Source of the DNA: Wyeomyia smithii
Lineage: Eukaryota > Arthropoda > Insecta > Diptera > Culicidae
Length of the DNA stretch: 64,000 bases
Direction of reading: 5' to 3'
Assembly: GCF_029784165.1 (NCBI RefSeq)
Contig: NC_073694.1
Span: forward strand, 42,637,006 to 42,701,005
The position numbers were made by a program, and so were the translations under genes. Positions 24,905-35,493 of the stretch are shown piece by piece. Each line of letters begins with the position of its first letter. The first letter of the stretch is position 1. A model generated the notes under the pieces. It had not been told where the DNA came from. It did not search any database and saw nothing but the letters and a program-made list of their open reading frames with translations.

Positions 24905-25520
24905 TGTAGTTAAGGATCTTGGTGTGTTCTTAGATTCTCAAATGTCCTTTAGAGATCACTACACGAGCATAATTGCACAAGCGAATAGGAACCTAGGGTT
25001 AAAAATTCGATTCGCCAAAGAATTTTCAGACCCATATTGCCTGCGTTCATTATATTTTTCCCTGGTGCGGTCGGTGCTAGAAACATCTGCTGTTGTTTGG
25101 TGCCCCAATGCGGAGATTTGGAAAAACAGAATTGAGTCAGTGCAAAGCCGGTTCATCCGTTATGCACTACGTACTCTACCATGGAGTAACCCGAGTGAGC
25201 TTCCTCCATACATTGATCGCTGCCGTTTACTGGATATGGACACTTTAGCAAACAGGAGAAATATATCGAGAGCTGTTTTTGTGGGAAAACTTTTCGCTGG
25301 ACAAATTGATGCCCCGGCCATTCTTTCTCAACTCAACATCTATGTGCCTGCGAGAAGCCTGAGATCATGGAACTTTCTACGACTTGACTACCAACGTACT
25401 AACTACGGCCAGAACGAACCTATAAGGGCAATGTGTGACGTATTCAAGAGATTTTTTGACTATTTTGACTTCAATGTAACCATAGACGTTTTCAAGAATA
25501 GGTTAAGACGACTCATGTAG
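24905..25520 (+). pseudogene. CR1-like RT C-terminal fragment (copy C)
   Basis: One open frame of about 200 codons begins in the truncated junction (VVKDLGVFLDSQMSF) and ends at TAG 25518-25520. It covers only the RT thumb and C-terminal domain: LYFSLVRSVLETSAVVWCP, then IESVQSRFIRYALRTLPW, then LPPYIDRCRLLDMDTLANRR, then YGQNEPIRAM and the end FDFNVTIDVFKNRLRRLM. This order matches copies A and B at 42370-44878. The palm with the catalytic YADD is missing because of 5' truncation, so it has no enzymatic function. The frame is intact, which suggests a relatively young insertion. The clade (CR1/L2 group within the Jockey superfamily) is inferred from the C-terminal motif set and the simple-repeat tail. 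Confidence 0.75.
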
Positions 25521-25663
25521 TGCATAAGATAGTTTAAAAATGTTTCATGTGCTTGTTAGATAGTTTGTATTGCTGGAAATCTGTTTGTTAATGTTGCACT
25601 TTGTTCTTTGTTTGTTATTGTTAGTGAATCAACATTTCATTAAGACCACTGCGGGTCAGATGG

Positions 25664-25702
25664 AAATAAATAAATAATAATAATAATAATAATAATAATA
25701 AT
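25664..25702 (+). repeat. (AAT)n microsatellite tail of CR1-like copy C
   Basis: About a dozen AAT-type units close the LINE copy at the right junction with BEL/Pao sequence. Confidence 0.9.
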
Positions 25703-25703
25703 T

Positions 25704-26841
25704 AAAACAGATCGGGAAGGCATGCGTCTGGTGTGAAGTGAAGAAGTGTCAGCCGCAGAACCCACGCATGGCCCCGCTCCTGAAGTCACGTGTCACGCCG
25801 AATTTGCCACCGTTCAGCCACACCGGTGTAGATTATTGTGGACCGTTTACGGTAACCGTCGGACGTAGATCGGAGAAGAGATACATCTGTTTATTTACCT
25901 GCATGTCAACTAGGGCTGTCCACCTTGAAATAGCTCACACCTTGACGACACAATCGTGTCTAATGGCTATCCGACGTTTCGTGTGTCGTATAGGCAAGCC
26001 GTTGGAGTTCTACTCCGATAACGGGACGAACTTCCAAGCAGCCAGCAAAGAAGTCATGAAGCAGATAGCGATGGATCTTGAAGACGCCTTCGCCGATGCC
26101 AGAACTCGGTGGAACTACAACCCACCAAGCGCACCTCACATGGGCGGGGTCTGGGAGCGGTTGGTTCGCTCTCTCAAGACTGCACTGAGCGTTATCAACG
26201 GCGGGCGAAAGCTGACCGATGAAATTCTGATGACTACACTTGCGGTAGCGGAAGACTTGATCAACTCGTGCCCTCTAACGTACGTATCATTGGAGCCAGG
26301 AGTATATGAAGCCCTGACGCCGAATCACTTCATTCGGGGCGTCGGCGCACAGGTGGAACATGCCGTTCAACCAACAAGCGAAGCAGAAGCTCTACGTGAT
26401 CGTTACAAGCAGTCGCAATCACTAGCGGACGCAGTCGCAATCACTGTGGAAACGGTGGGTCAACGAGTACTTGCCGTCCATCAACCAGAGGACGAAGTGG
26501 CATTCGGAGTCACCGCCCTTAAGCCGTGGGGACTTAGTCTACGTAGCTGATGATACCATACGGAAGAACTGGGTACGTGGCATCGTCATCGAAACCATCC
26601 TAGGCACGGATGAAAGGATCAGGCAGGCGATAGTCAGGACTGCTAAGGGTGAGTGCAGGCGGCCAGTTGTGAAGCTCGCGGCGCTGGAAGTCCAGGATCG
26701 TAAATCTGGATTGGAGGCATCCCCACCAGAGTTACGAGGAGGTGGTATGTGCGCACCTACGAGCAATGAAAACAATCCTTGCGAAGAATCATACCCCGAG
26801 CTGATGGACTTTGATATCAAACGTCAACGGGATGGTGAGTG
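25704..26841 (+). pseudogene. BEL/Pao integrase core and C-terminus remnant
   Basis: The integrase catalytic core shows TGVDYCGPFTV (first Asp), FTCMSTRAVHLEIA, FYSDNGTNFQAA (second Asp) and APHMGGVWERLVRSLK (Glu), so the DDE triad is kept. It starts at QIGKACVWC after the CR1-like insertion. The core frame runs to 26550. A frameshift near 26520 moves the C-terminal domain into another frame, RGDLVYVADD.., then NWVRGIVIE, then RPVVKLAALEV, ending LRGGGMC plus a short acidic tail at 26841. The integrase joins element cDNA to host DNA. Apart from the shift and the upstream split, this is the best preserved part of the element. No 3' LTR follows within the recognisable sequence. Confidence 0.83.
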
Positions 26842-27103
26842 AGTGAGTAGGTAGACAAATAGAAGGTATAGAATGAGAAATGATCGGTGAGGGTAATAAA
26901 TGTAAACAATGATAAATCAGATTAGAATAGGTTTGATAGAAATAAAAAAGTAATCTGGAAAGAGCTAAAACGTGGTGCATTTCGAAGAATAAGTGTTTTT
27001 TTTTTGAGATATATTTTATAGTTTATGGTGGTGCAGGGAATGAATTTGGATCTAATAGAAATCCCACCGGTTTTTAAAGTGAGTTTTAAATTATTTGTGC
27101 GGT
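26842..27103. other. Spacer, no gene recognised
   Basis: AT-rich spacer with GAGT-rich simple sequence at 26836-26850 and a T-run at 26997. Nothing else seen. Confidence 0.4.
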
Positions 27104-29553
27104 GAAAATTATCATGGTTCATGGAATAATTCTCAAAGTAATTCCAATGGAAAAAATTTTATTCAATGATTGTTCTTCAGGATACTATTCTATTTTGACT
27201 CCGAACAGTCCTATATGCTTTTCTTCTGTAGGAAACCCATCAACAATTGATTTGGTGCTAACAGATCAAAGTCATGTATGTAGTGATTTGATCACACATG
27301 CTGACTTTGATTCTGACCATCTTCCAATAACTTTTTCTTTATCACATGAATCAGTTTTAAACCCTATGAGCTCTGTTTTTAATTATAACAAGGCTAATTG
27401 GGAAAGATACAAAACTCATATTGAGAGAAATCTCAATAATGAGCTTGATTTGCAAAACGAAGTGAATATTGATTTCGCTTTGGAAGCATTAAAATGTGCA
27501 ATTGTTGATGCCAGGAACTATTGTGTTCCAAAGACTCAAGTGAAATTTGATTCACCAATAATTGACGATCTTCAACTTCTAATTCGTTTGAAAAATGTCT
27601 GCAGACGTCAATATCAACGTTCTCGTGACCCTGTTTTTAAAACTATTTATAAAGATTTATAGAAAGAGATTAAACATAGATTTACTTTTCTGAGAAATCG
27701 AAATTCTGAGACTAAAGTAGAAAAATTTAAACCATATTCAAAACCATTTTGGAAGCTGTCGAAGATTCTTAAGAAACCTTCAAAGCCTATTCCAGTTTTA
27801 AAAGATGGTGAACGTTTTCTTGTATCCAATGAACAAAAGGCTCAAAGACTTGCTCAGCAGTTTGAGAGTGTTCATAACTCAAATTTGAATTTTGTGAGTC
27901 CAATTGAAAATGGAGTCACACGTCAATTTGATTTAATTTCTTCCCAGAATTTTTTACCTGCAGAAATAATTGAAACTAACTTGAATGAGATTAAATCAAT
28001 TATTAAAAATTTCAAATATATGAAAGCACCTGGTGACGATGGAATCTTTAATATACTAATCAAACATCTCCCTGAGAGCACAATGGAATTTTTAGTGAAA
28101 ATTTTCAATTGCTGCTTCAAAATTGCATATTTTCCCAAATTATGGAAAAATGCAAAAATTACTCCCATTTTAAAACCGGATAAGAACCCAGCTGAAGTTT
28201 CAAGTTATCGACCAATCAGTTTGCTTCCTTCAATAAGTAAACTGTTTGAGAGAATTATTCTTAACAGAATGATGTCACACATCAACGAAAATTCAATTTT
28301 TGCAAATGAACAGTTTGGATTTCGCCATGGGCATTCCACAACTCATCAATTGCTCAGAGTTACTAATATGATACGAGCTAACAAATCTGAAGGTTATTCC
28401 ACTGGAGCTGGTCTTTTAGACATAGAAAAAGCATTTGACAGTGTTTGGCATAAAGGTTTGATTGCGAAATTGCAAACTTTTAATTTTCCAATTTTCCTAA
28501 TCAAAATTTAAGAAAATTATCTTACTGATCGAACTCTGCAGGTTGTCTATCAGAATTCAAAATCTGATAGATTTCCTGTCAGAGCAGGTGTGCCTCAAGG
28601 TTCTGTCTTAGGGCCAGTCCTGTATAACATATTCACTTCCAGATCTTGCCTCCAGGATGCACAAAGTCATTGTTTTGCGATGACACAAGCACTTCCGTAA
28701 AAGGAAAATGTCTTCGTGTCATATGCAGTCGATTGCAGAGAAGTTTAGATATTTTTTCTTCCTACTTGCAAAAGTGGAAAATCTCTCCCAATGCTTCTAA
28801 AACTCAAATGATAATTTTTCCGCATAAGCCTAGGGCTTCTTTCCTCAAGCCAAACAATAATCACGTTGTCAAGATGAATGGGGTTATTTTAAGTTGGTCC
28901 GACAAGGTTAAGTACTTGGGACTAATTTATGAAAAAAAAACTTATTTTCAAAGATCACATTGAGAGTATACAAGCCAACTGCATCAAATATACGAGATGT
29001 TTATATCCTCTTATTAACAGGAATTCTAAACTTTGTTTAAAGAACAAACTTTTGATTTACAAACAAATTTTTAGACCAGCAATGCTTTATGCTGTACCGA
29101 TCTGGTCAAGTTGCTGTTCAACAAGGAAGAAAACGCTCCAAAGGATTCAGAATAAAATTCTGAGAATGATTTTGAAGCGTCCTACTTGGTTTGGTACACT
29201 CGAATTACATAGACTTACTGGTGTTGAACCATTGGAAGCTATGTCAAATAAAATTATAAACAATTTTCGACAAAAATCGTTGCAATTCTCAATTGCTACG
29301 ATAAGCTCTTTTAATAGCCAATAAGTAAGCATTTAAGTCGGTTGTAAGTTTACTTTCCTTTCTTGACAAGTAGGTTTAAATCCCTACGAATGATAAGTCC
29401 GAATTGCGAAAGCAAACAAATCCTACAATTAAAATTACAAATTACTAACAGTGTTGAGAAGCCACCATTTGTGATTGGACACACATAATCATTTCTTACT
29501 AATATTTATCATAAATACTTAAGCTACTAACAAATACCTCTCTTAAAAAAAAA
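27104..29553 (+). mobile_element. Juan-like (Jockey-clade) LINE, 5'-truncated
   Basis: This is a 2.45-kb 5'-truncated copy that begins inside the endonuclease (GSWNNSQSNSNGK) and runs through RT, thumb and 3' UTR to a short poly-A (29545-29553). The protein closely resembles Juan-A of Aedes aegypti as I remember it (IYKQIFRPAMLYAVPIWSSC, LHRLTGVEPLEAMSNKI). A second 3' fragment of the same family is at 50365. I could not find a target duplication. Confidence 0.82.
27108..29324 (+). pseudogene. Juan-like ORF2 remnant: endonuclease end and RT
   Basis: ORF2 of Jockey-clade elements nicks DNA and reverse transcribes element RNA. In order, the frames give the endonuclease C-terminus (GNPSTIDLVLTDQSHVCSDL, DFDSDHLPITFSL), RT fingers (YFPKLWKNAKITPILKPDKN, SYRPISLLPSISKLFERIIL, NEQFGFRHGHSTTHQL), palm (GLLDIEKAFDSVWHKGLIAK, AGVPQGSVLGPVLYNI, LFCDD) and the thumb to FRQKSLQFSIATISS. 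Stops at 27659-27661 (after KDL) and 28509-28511 (after FLIKI) and frame shifts near 28630 and 28940 break it. The catalytic box reads FCDD. The N-terminal half of the endonuclease is missing. Confidence 0.82.
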
Positions 29554-32284
29554 CTCAATTGTCACGGATACGTGATCATTCGAGCTATTGAGTCCACTGT
29601 TTCAGCATCACACTGCAAACATTTTCTCGAAATAATTGTTAGCGGTTGACAATGAAGAAGTACCAGTAGAGGTTTACGTTTAAATGATTTCATTCTCATA
29701 TAATTTTTGATAGAGTGCACTTGCAATCCTTGCGAACGAAATTCTTTAAAATATACATATTGAATAAATAATTCAATAGATTGTAGGAATAATCACGAAG
29801 AAGCATCCAACTATTCAACTGATTATATTTCGAAACCTAAACCAACCAAAATTATGTATTGAGACGAGAGTTGACGTGGACCATTGCCTTGTGAGTTTGA
29901 AGTTGGATCGGTTATGCAATTCGATTATTATACTTTAATATACATTTCGAGTGTTTCGTCATGATACACAGGAGACTGCATAAGTTGTTTAAAATTGGTT
30001 CCTCACCCTCTGTATAACTTTGCAATATATATTTTATAATTTTTGTAAAAGCCATAATGTAGCAATTCTTAGTTTCACAAACTTTATTATTGACAATGAA
30101 CTTACTATAAATATAGTTACAAATATTTTTTCTCTGTCTGTAGGGAAGGTGCAATAAATTAGCATATTATGTGAAAAGTTATATGACTTAGAAGAAAATA
30201 TCCCTTTAGTTTAGTGATCTAGTAAAGGTATCTTCCGATTCTTTATCAAATACAGAATTCCGATGACCAGCTCGAAAAAGAAAAAGATGGTGACGACTGA
30301 CAATCTACGGAGAGATGGAGGGGGGAGAAGAATCTTCTCCGTTCGAACTTTCCTACATCAATCACCGCAAAACTTATTTGCGATTATTGCTGCTAATGTC
30401 ATTGCACTGTAAATACGATGGCCCCCGTCGAAGGCCCTCGCCCTGTGCCCTGTGCCTGCAAGGATCGAACGTATCTGTTAACCGTGCTAAACAAACGCCA
30501 GTACTAATCAATCAAGCTAGAAAGAAGAAAAAAAAACTGACTGCCATGGAAAATCGATCCAAGTCAGGAGACGACCGTTCGTCGTTGCAGCATTGCCACC
30601 GACCCCGATGATGCCTTCTCGTGGCCCGGAAAGCGAGCTTCGGTTGTTGCTTCGAATCCAAAGCGCCACCGGCGGTAAATCATTTCTCTGTTGAAGGGAA
30701 AGGCCAACATCGGCAGCAAAGGAAACGAAAGCAGGCGCGGACCGGTGTGGCAGACAGGTGGCAAAGTTTCGCTGAAGGGCTTCTGCTTTCGCTTAATCAC
30801 CTTCCCACCCGTCAGCAGCGGCGGTGTGCAGGTCTCCAAGGACACGAAGCGATTGTGTAGCGTCTTTGCCTTTAGGTTCTGTTCTGTTTGAATAAAAGCT
30901 ATTATCAACCGCCAACGCGTCCTTCGCCTTCCCTGCCCCCGGCCCGGTCCAGTTTGATGTTTACCACTATCGCCGTCATCATCATCATAATCATCGTTCC
31001 TTCGCTTGGGTGTTTTGATGCCGTTCGACTCCTTCGCCGTTCGGTGTTTCCCATCAAACTGAGGTAGTTTAGCTACTAATTTTCCTCTAATTATTAATAA
31101 TTAATTTCCAACACCGCACCACTTTGGGGATGCCGCAGGCTTTTCTCGAAGCCTGTCTCGCTGGAAAACTGAGGCCAATACCTTTGCCCCCTAAAGAGGG
31201 CGGGGTGTCCCCAGTGTTTTGGTTCTTGAACTAATATTTTGCTTGGCTGCCAGGTATGACCTGATGCATGTTTCACCTGGCGTTGCTTCATCGCCGCATT
31301 CTGCTTTCACTAGCAGAGCTATTCACACGTGACCTTATTCCGTACACAGTCCTGGCGGCATTGGCAGCGGAAACATCAAGCAGTGTCAAGACTGAAAACA
31401 AACAGTGAACGGGTTTCGGTGCGGCCACGAGCCCAAGGGATTTTACTTGCCGCTGATAGTGGTGGAATTACATTTGCGCAAATATACTTAGGAGGAACCG
31501 ACATCAACCCACACAGTGACATGCACATCAAGCGTGGGAATGATTGGTGATGAAGCAAAAGTTTCATATGGTAATTATTCACTCTATGTTAAGTTGAAAC
31601 AGCTGAACGAACAGCTTGCGGGCGGGCTAGGTTTCGTTTCCCGTAGAAAACTTCTTGGCTTCAAATTACAGAAGTATCAAATTCAGTACTGTCTGTATGA
31701 AAGGTGGTGTCAATGTTGGATCCACCGTTTGCGTTTGTGCTTTGATTTGAACAAAAGAGCGTGAAAGAGCTCAAAGCTTTCATGTTTGTCTGCTGCGTGT
31801 TTCGAATGAAGATTTAGGCATATCGCATGTCAAATTTCAACGTAGATAACCAGCTGTAAATAGCAGAGCTTTGAATAGTTGCTTCGCGGAAAGCAGGTCG
31901 ATTGTTGGACTTAGTTTACTTTTGGCTTTTGGTCTTCGACGGATTTCGATGGATTCGCTGCTGCTTAAGACAAGGGCACATTTCTGAAATGTAAAGTTGG
32001 GAAACGTCAGCCAAGCAATTTATTCTATATTCGGAAAACTCCTTCTGCCCTGCTTTGGCATAGCGTGACCGGGTGACACTCGTAAGTTTCACCTCGACCT
32101 CCATTAGATTGATAATCAATCTCTCGGAAAAATGAAAATTTTCCACATGGGCTTCACCCTCTAGACTCTCTCACCTCACCCACGCTAGCAAGTCAAAAGT
32201 AAAAGTATACAAATCTGCCACCTACCATAGTGTCGAAAAAGTACCTTACCTTTCCGTAACAGTCGTAAGAAAGAGATGCAGAGG
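29554..32284. other. No gene recognised; GC-richer block 30300-31080
   Basis: The 780-bp block at 30300-31080 is GC-richer than its surroundings, and purine-rich open frames lie on both strands. None looks like a known protein, and codon structure is not convincing. The remainder is AT-rich and featureless to my reading. Confidence 0.4.
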
Positions 32285-32565
32285 TAACCTCGTAAAAACT
32301 ACTGAACCGATGGACATGAAAATTTTTTTGAATTAGTTCTTTCGGGCCGGGAAAGATTCTTATGATAGCTTGAGATCCTCCCTCCTCTGCAAGGTAGGGC
32401 CTCCATATAACAAAACACATGATTTTGTATAACTCGAGAAATAATCGAGCAAATGAAGCCAAACTTGATACGTTCATGTACTAAGAAGAAAGAAATATTT
32501 TGGTGGTAGTCTGATACCCCCCTTTCTGCTCTGGAAGGGAGGGCTTCCATACAAAGGAAACACTA

Positions 32566-33787
32566 ACGTTTGTGGTAAAAAGTGGACTTTTTTCAGATGG
32601 TGATGAAAAAAAAAGATAATTGAATTGGATAAATTTCCCATTAATGGTGATTATATTATCTTATTTGCAAAAAATTCTACGCCCTTTCAAGCGGCCTCCC
32701 GGCAGTTAACTGGAACATTCGCATGTATGCATGTTTTTAAACTCTTCCTTCGATTTTTATTAATTACTTCTCCGATTTCGCGAAAAAATTGGTGGAATAG
32801 ATCTTACACTTCAAATTCGCTCAGAAATTCTTGATGGGACGCAGCTGGGGGACGTTGGGCGGACTCACCAACTTCTGCACCACATCGATATTTAGCCGCT
32901 CCATCTCCTACAACGATCGCTTCGAGTAGTGGGCCGAACCCAAATCTGGCCAGAACACCGACACAACATCTGGGAACACGACACAACTTCTGGCAGGCAC
33001 TTCGCACTGTAAATTTTCCCATTCACGGCCAGCCCGGAGCGAAAGAAGAGCGACTTTGGCATCCCCTTCCCGCTGATGGTCAGCCACAGCAGCAGCCTTT
33101 TTGGGGAACTTGGTGAGTAAAATAAACTTCACCTCGGGGCTCACTTCCTTCCTGGGAGAAGTGAAATACGAAGTGCCCTGCCAGTCGTTGCCATCCAGGT
33201 TGAGATAGCTCTCGTCGTCCATCACCACTGCCACGTCGCGATTCGCCGGGAAAATCGACTTGACCATCTTGTTGAACCGCTATCGCTGCGTCTTTGTCTG
33301 CAGCTCCGAGACCAGTAGACGGGACAGCCGCTTTCACTGTTTCATCGCTTGCACCAACCTCCCGGCTAAGTGCACGCAGAAATCAAGCCACTTTTCCCTC
33401 GGTCTTCCTTTTCAGCATCCTTTGGAGCTTCTCGTTGCTCAGGGTCGTTGGCCGTCCGAAGCCGGGCTTTCTTTTGATGCTCTGATCGTTGTCCAGTAGT
33501 GTCAAGATGTTGTAGATGCCGAAAAGGTTACACCCGACGTCCACAAAGTGCCGCAAGATGTCCTTTTTTGACGCGGCGGGGTACCGCTTTTTGAACGCGT
33601 ACACTTCTGAACGGAGTAGCTTCACTTTTTTCGCCATCACAGCTTGAGTTTGACTGATAGAGCTGTCAAATTTTTTTGCTAACTCATGTGTTACTATGGT
33701 TGATGATGCATGAGTAGTTCCGTCAGTGCGATTATAGGTAAACCCATGAAAAATCGGCAATTTTTGTCCATTTTTTACCGCAAACGT
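32566..33787 (-). mobile_element. Mariner-type (DD37E) DNA transposon with TIRs
   Basis: This is a complete 1.22-kb IS630-Tc1-mariner element. The terminal inverted repeats begin ACGTTTGYGGTAAAAA and extend over about 22 bp at 32566-32587 and 33766-33787. Both ends are flanked by TA, the target duplication of this superfamily. The minus-strand transposase shows a 37-residue spacing between the second Asp and the third catalytic position, which matches the ITmD37E group described from mosquitoes. It lies inside Helitron-like copy 1, which resumes on the right with CTGTATAACTCGAGA-type sequence. Confidence 0.83.
32765..33637 (-). pseudogene. DD37E mariner-type transposase, inactivated
   Basis: The transposase would bind the TIRs and cut and paste the element. 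The start is ATG 33637 (MAKKVKLLRSEVYAFKKRYP). An N-terminal helix-turn-helix region runs to KPGFGRPTTLSNEKL, with a stop at 33383 after EGKVA. After frame changes the core gives AVVMDDESYLNLDGNDW (first Asp), then FWPDLGSAHYSKRSL (second Asp), then a stop codon, then EMERLNIDVVQKLVSPPNVP, and then RPIK, where the third catalytic residue should be Glu. The Glu reads Lys and a stop follows two codons later. With at least three stops or shifts and a lost catalytic residue the gene is dead. Counting residues across the shift gives exactly 37 between D2 and the Glu position. Confidence 0.8.
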
Positions 33788-33951
33788 TAATATCTGTATA
33801 ACTCGAGATTTAGTCAAGCAAATAGAACCAACTTTGGGCGCATGGCGGTACACAAGACTAAGAAATATTTCTGTGGTAGATCCACATCTCTTTCTTTGAA
33901 ACACAAATTTCTGCATAATTCAAAAGCTAATCAAGTAAATAAAACCTAATT

Positions 33952-34012
33952 AAATCTAGAAAATCTATAACGAGCGTCTTAGCAGAGTGATTGAGATCAA
34001 TCAAAGAAATAG
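33952..34012 (+). repeat. 61-bp inverted repeat, 3' copy (Penelope-like)
   Basis: Perfect reverse complement of 35433-35493 over 61 bases. Identity stops abruptly on both sides. Confidence 0.95.
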
Positions 34013-34065
34013 TTATCGGTTTCCGTTATACTCTACTTAATTTGTTGGAAATAAATATTGAAATT

Positions 34066-34126
34066 CAGTCCGCAAATATATATTTCGACTGTGACGTACA
34101 GTCTTCCTCAGTGCTTATGTGGACTG
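34066..34126 (-). ncRNA. Candidate hammerhead ribozyme (Penelope-type)
   Basis: On the minus strand the order is CAGTCC, ACATAA, GCA, core CTGAGGA, A, GACTG, loop TACGTCA, CAGTC, core GAAA, TATATATT, TGC, GGACTG. CAGTCC/GGACTG and GCA/TGC make stem I with an internal loop. GACTG/CAGTC makes stem II. The A of GAAA plus TATATAT make a minimal stem III, and cleavage would fall before TGC. This is the type I layout with tiny stem III reported for Penelope-like elements. The one oddity is an extra A between CTGAGGA and stem II, which may reduce activity. Confidence 0.7.
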
Positions 34127-34335
34127 GTAAAGAGCAAAGCGTAAATCCTGTTTTTTTATTTGTAGTAGGTAAAAATGAAAATTTAGCACCCTTAATTGGA
34201 GTTAGGTAGGGAATTATGCGGTCGATTGTTTACCGTACCATGTCTGGGGTTTTTGGGAAGCAGATTGAATAGCCATGAGGGGTGATTACCTGCGTCTTTA
34301 TTGAGAAGCGTGCATAAGTGTTGTTTATAAATTTC

Positions 34336-35454
34336 TTAACTTTCAGCTACGTCTAATTTCCATAAATTATTAACGGGGCGGAGTAGGTGAATGTTATCCG
34401 AAGCTAGTGGATGTTCCTCGTTAAAAATATGTTTAGCCACTTTTGATTTGAAATGGTGTGGTGGGGTATTTGTTGAAACTTTACTTGCTTTGGTCACTTC
34501 TGCGAAATGTTCTTTGAAACGTATCCTTAGGTTACGTTTAGTTTGTCCAATGTAATCCATGTCACAGTGACTGCATGCAATTTTATAAATTCCAGCTTTG
34601 TTCAGGGTATCAATAGGGTCTTTGGTAGACCCTAATTTTGTTTTGAGTTGGGTATTTCTACTAGTGTAGACAATATCCATCCCAAATTTTCTAAATTTTG
34701 AACGAAGCGGGCATGTCAAATTAACGTCATATTCAACGGCTACCCTTTTCAGATCTTCTGTTATTGGGGTGAGTGTTGTAAAAGATTTCCGAATTTGAGC
34801 ACGCTTCTTTTTATCAACAATGGCTTGAATGATACTTTCATTGTACCCATTAAGTTTAGCAATTTCGAAAATATATTCCAGTTCCTTTTGCTTGGCTACT
34901 TCACTCAGAGGTAAAGTTTCCATGCGGTGGATCATATGATGGAAGGATGCCATTTTTTGCTGGAAGGGATGGTTTGAAGTGTTAGGTATTACCCGTTTTG
35001 TATTCGTGGGTTTCCGATAAATTTCAAATTCCAAGTCCGTAGACTTTCTGAATACAACGACGTCCAAGAAAGGGAGTCTGTTGTTAAGTTCTTTTTCAAT
35101 TGTGAAGTTTATATTTTTATGGGTATTATTAAGGGATATGAAAAAAGTTTCAAGATCCGCCCTTTTCAAAATACAAAAAATATCATCCACATACCTCCAC
35201 CATCGAATCGGTAAGATGTTCCTCTTCTCTAATGTACTTTCTATATTTGCCATGAAGAGCTCACATAGAAAGGGAGAAAGAGGATTCCCCATGGGTGCCC
35301 CTTTAGTCTGTTTGTAAAATGTACCACGAAATGTGAAGTAGTTTTCTTTCATGCAAAGGCGTGAAAGTTTCAACAAACTGTCAACATTCTTTTTCCAAGT
35401 ATTATCAAAATATTGGGAAAGAAGCCAGTCCTCTATTTCTTTGATTGATCTCAA
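34336..35454 (-). pseudogene. Penelope-like RT and GIY-YIG endonuclease, 5'-truncated
   Basis: The protein reverse transcribes element RNA and nicks the target with a GIY-YIG nuclease. The open frame is 372 codons with no internal stop. RT motifs are KQTKGAPMGNPLSPFLCELF, then YVDDIFCIL (catalytic YVDD, about 35175-35199), then NNRLPFLDVVVFRK. A linker leads to GIY-YIG: NKAGIYKIACSHCDMDYIGQT, then KRNLRIRFKEH, with a late HIFNEEHP, ending LDVAES. A TGA stands directly before the first usable codon (TTG 35454), and the N-terminal RT blocks are missing, so the copy is truncated. The frame otherwise looks intact, which implies a young insertion. Confidence 0.87.
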
Positions 35455-35493
35455 TCACTCTGCTAAGACGCTCGTTATAGATTTTCTAGATTT
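35433..35493 (-). repeat. 61-bp inverted repeat, 5' coding copy (Penelope-like)
   Basis: Includes the first codons of the truncated RT frame. Its inverted duplicate is at 33952-34012. Confidence 0.95.

Larger units (their letters stand above)
24905..25703 (+). mobile_element. CR1-like LINE 3' fragment (copy C) in BEL/Pao
   Basis: A 5'-truncated LINE interrupts the BEL integrase between RQQFY and QIGKACVWC. It carries the RT thumb and C-terminus, a short 3' UTR containing AAGACCACTGCGGGTCAGATGG-like sequence, and a terminal (AAT)n run. Microsatellite tails in place of poly-A fit CR1/L2-type LINEs. The closely similar copies A (38915) and B (42640) support a local family. I saw no convincing target duplication. 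Confidence 0.72.
23775..26841 (+). mobile_element. BEL/Pao LTR-retrotransposon pol remnant, split
   Basis: This is the 3' half of a BEL/Pao pol: RNase H, integrase zinc region, integrase core and the typical C-terminal end LRGGGMC. It is split by a CR1-like fragment at about 24905-25703. Gag, protease, RT and both LTRs are absent or unrecognisable, so only a fragment remains. Stops and frameshifts occur in both halves. Confidence 0.8.
33952..35493 (-). mobile_element. Penelope-like element, truncated, with 61-bp inverted ends
   Basis: This Penelope-like retroelement carries RT plus a GIY-YIG endonuclease on the minus strand. Its two ends are a perfect 61-bp inverted repeat (33952-34012 and 35433-35493). 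The right copy is the coding start of the truncated ORF, and the left copy lies inverted beyond the 3' UTR. The 3' region includes a candidate hammerhead ribozyme (34066-34126). Inverted partial copies at insertion ends are known for Penelope. It sits between Helitron-like copy 1 blocks. Confidence 0.85.

Noticed and set aside
30315..30611. 98-codon frame in a GC-richer block as a host exon
   Set aside because: No domain, no splice context, and competing frames on the other strand of similar length.
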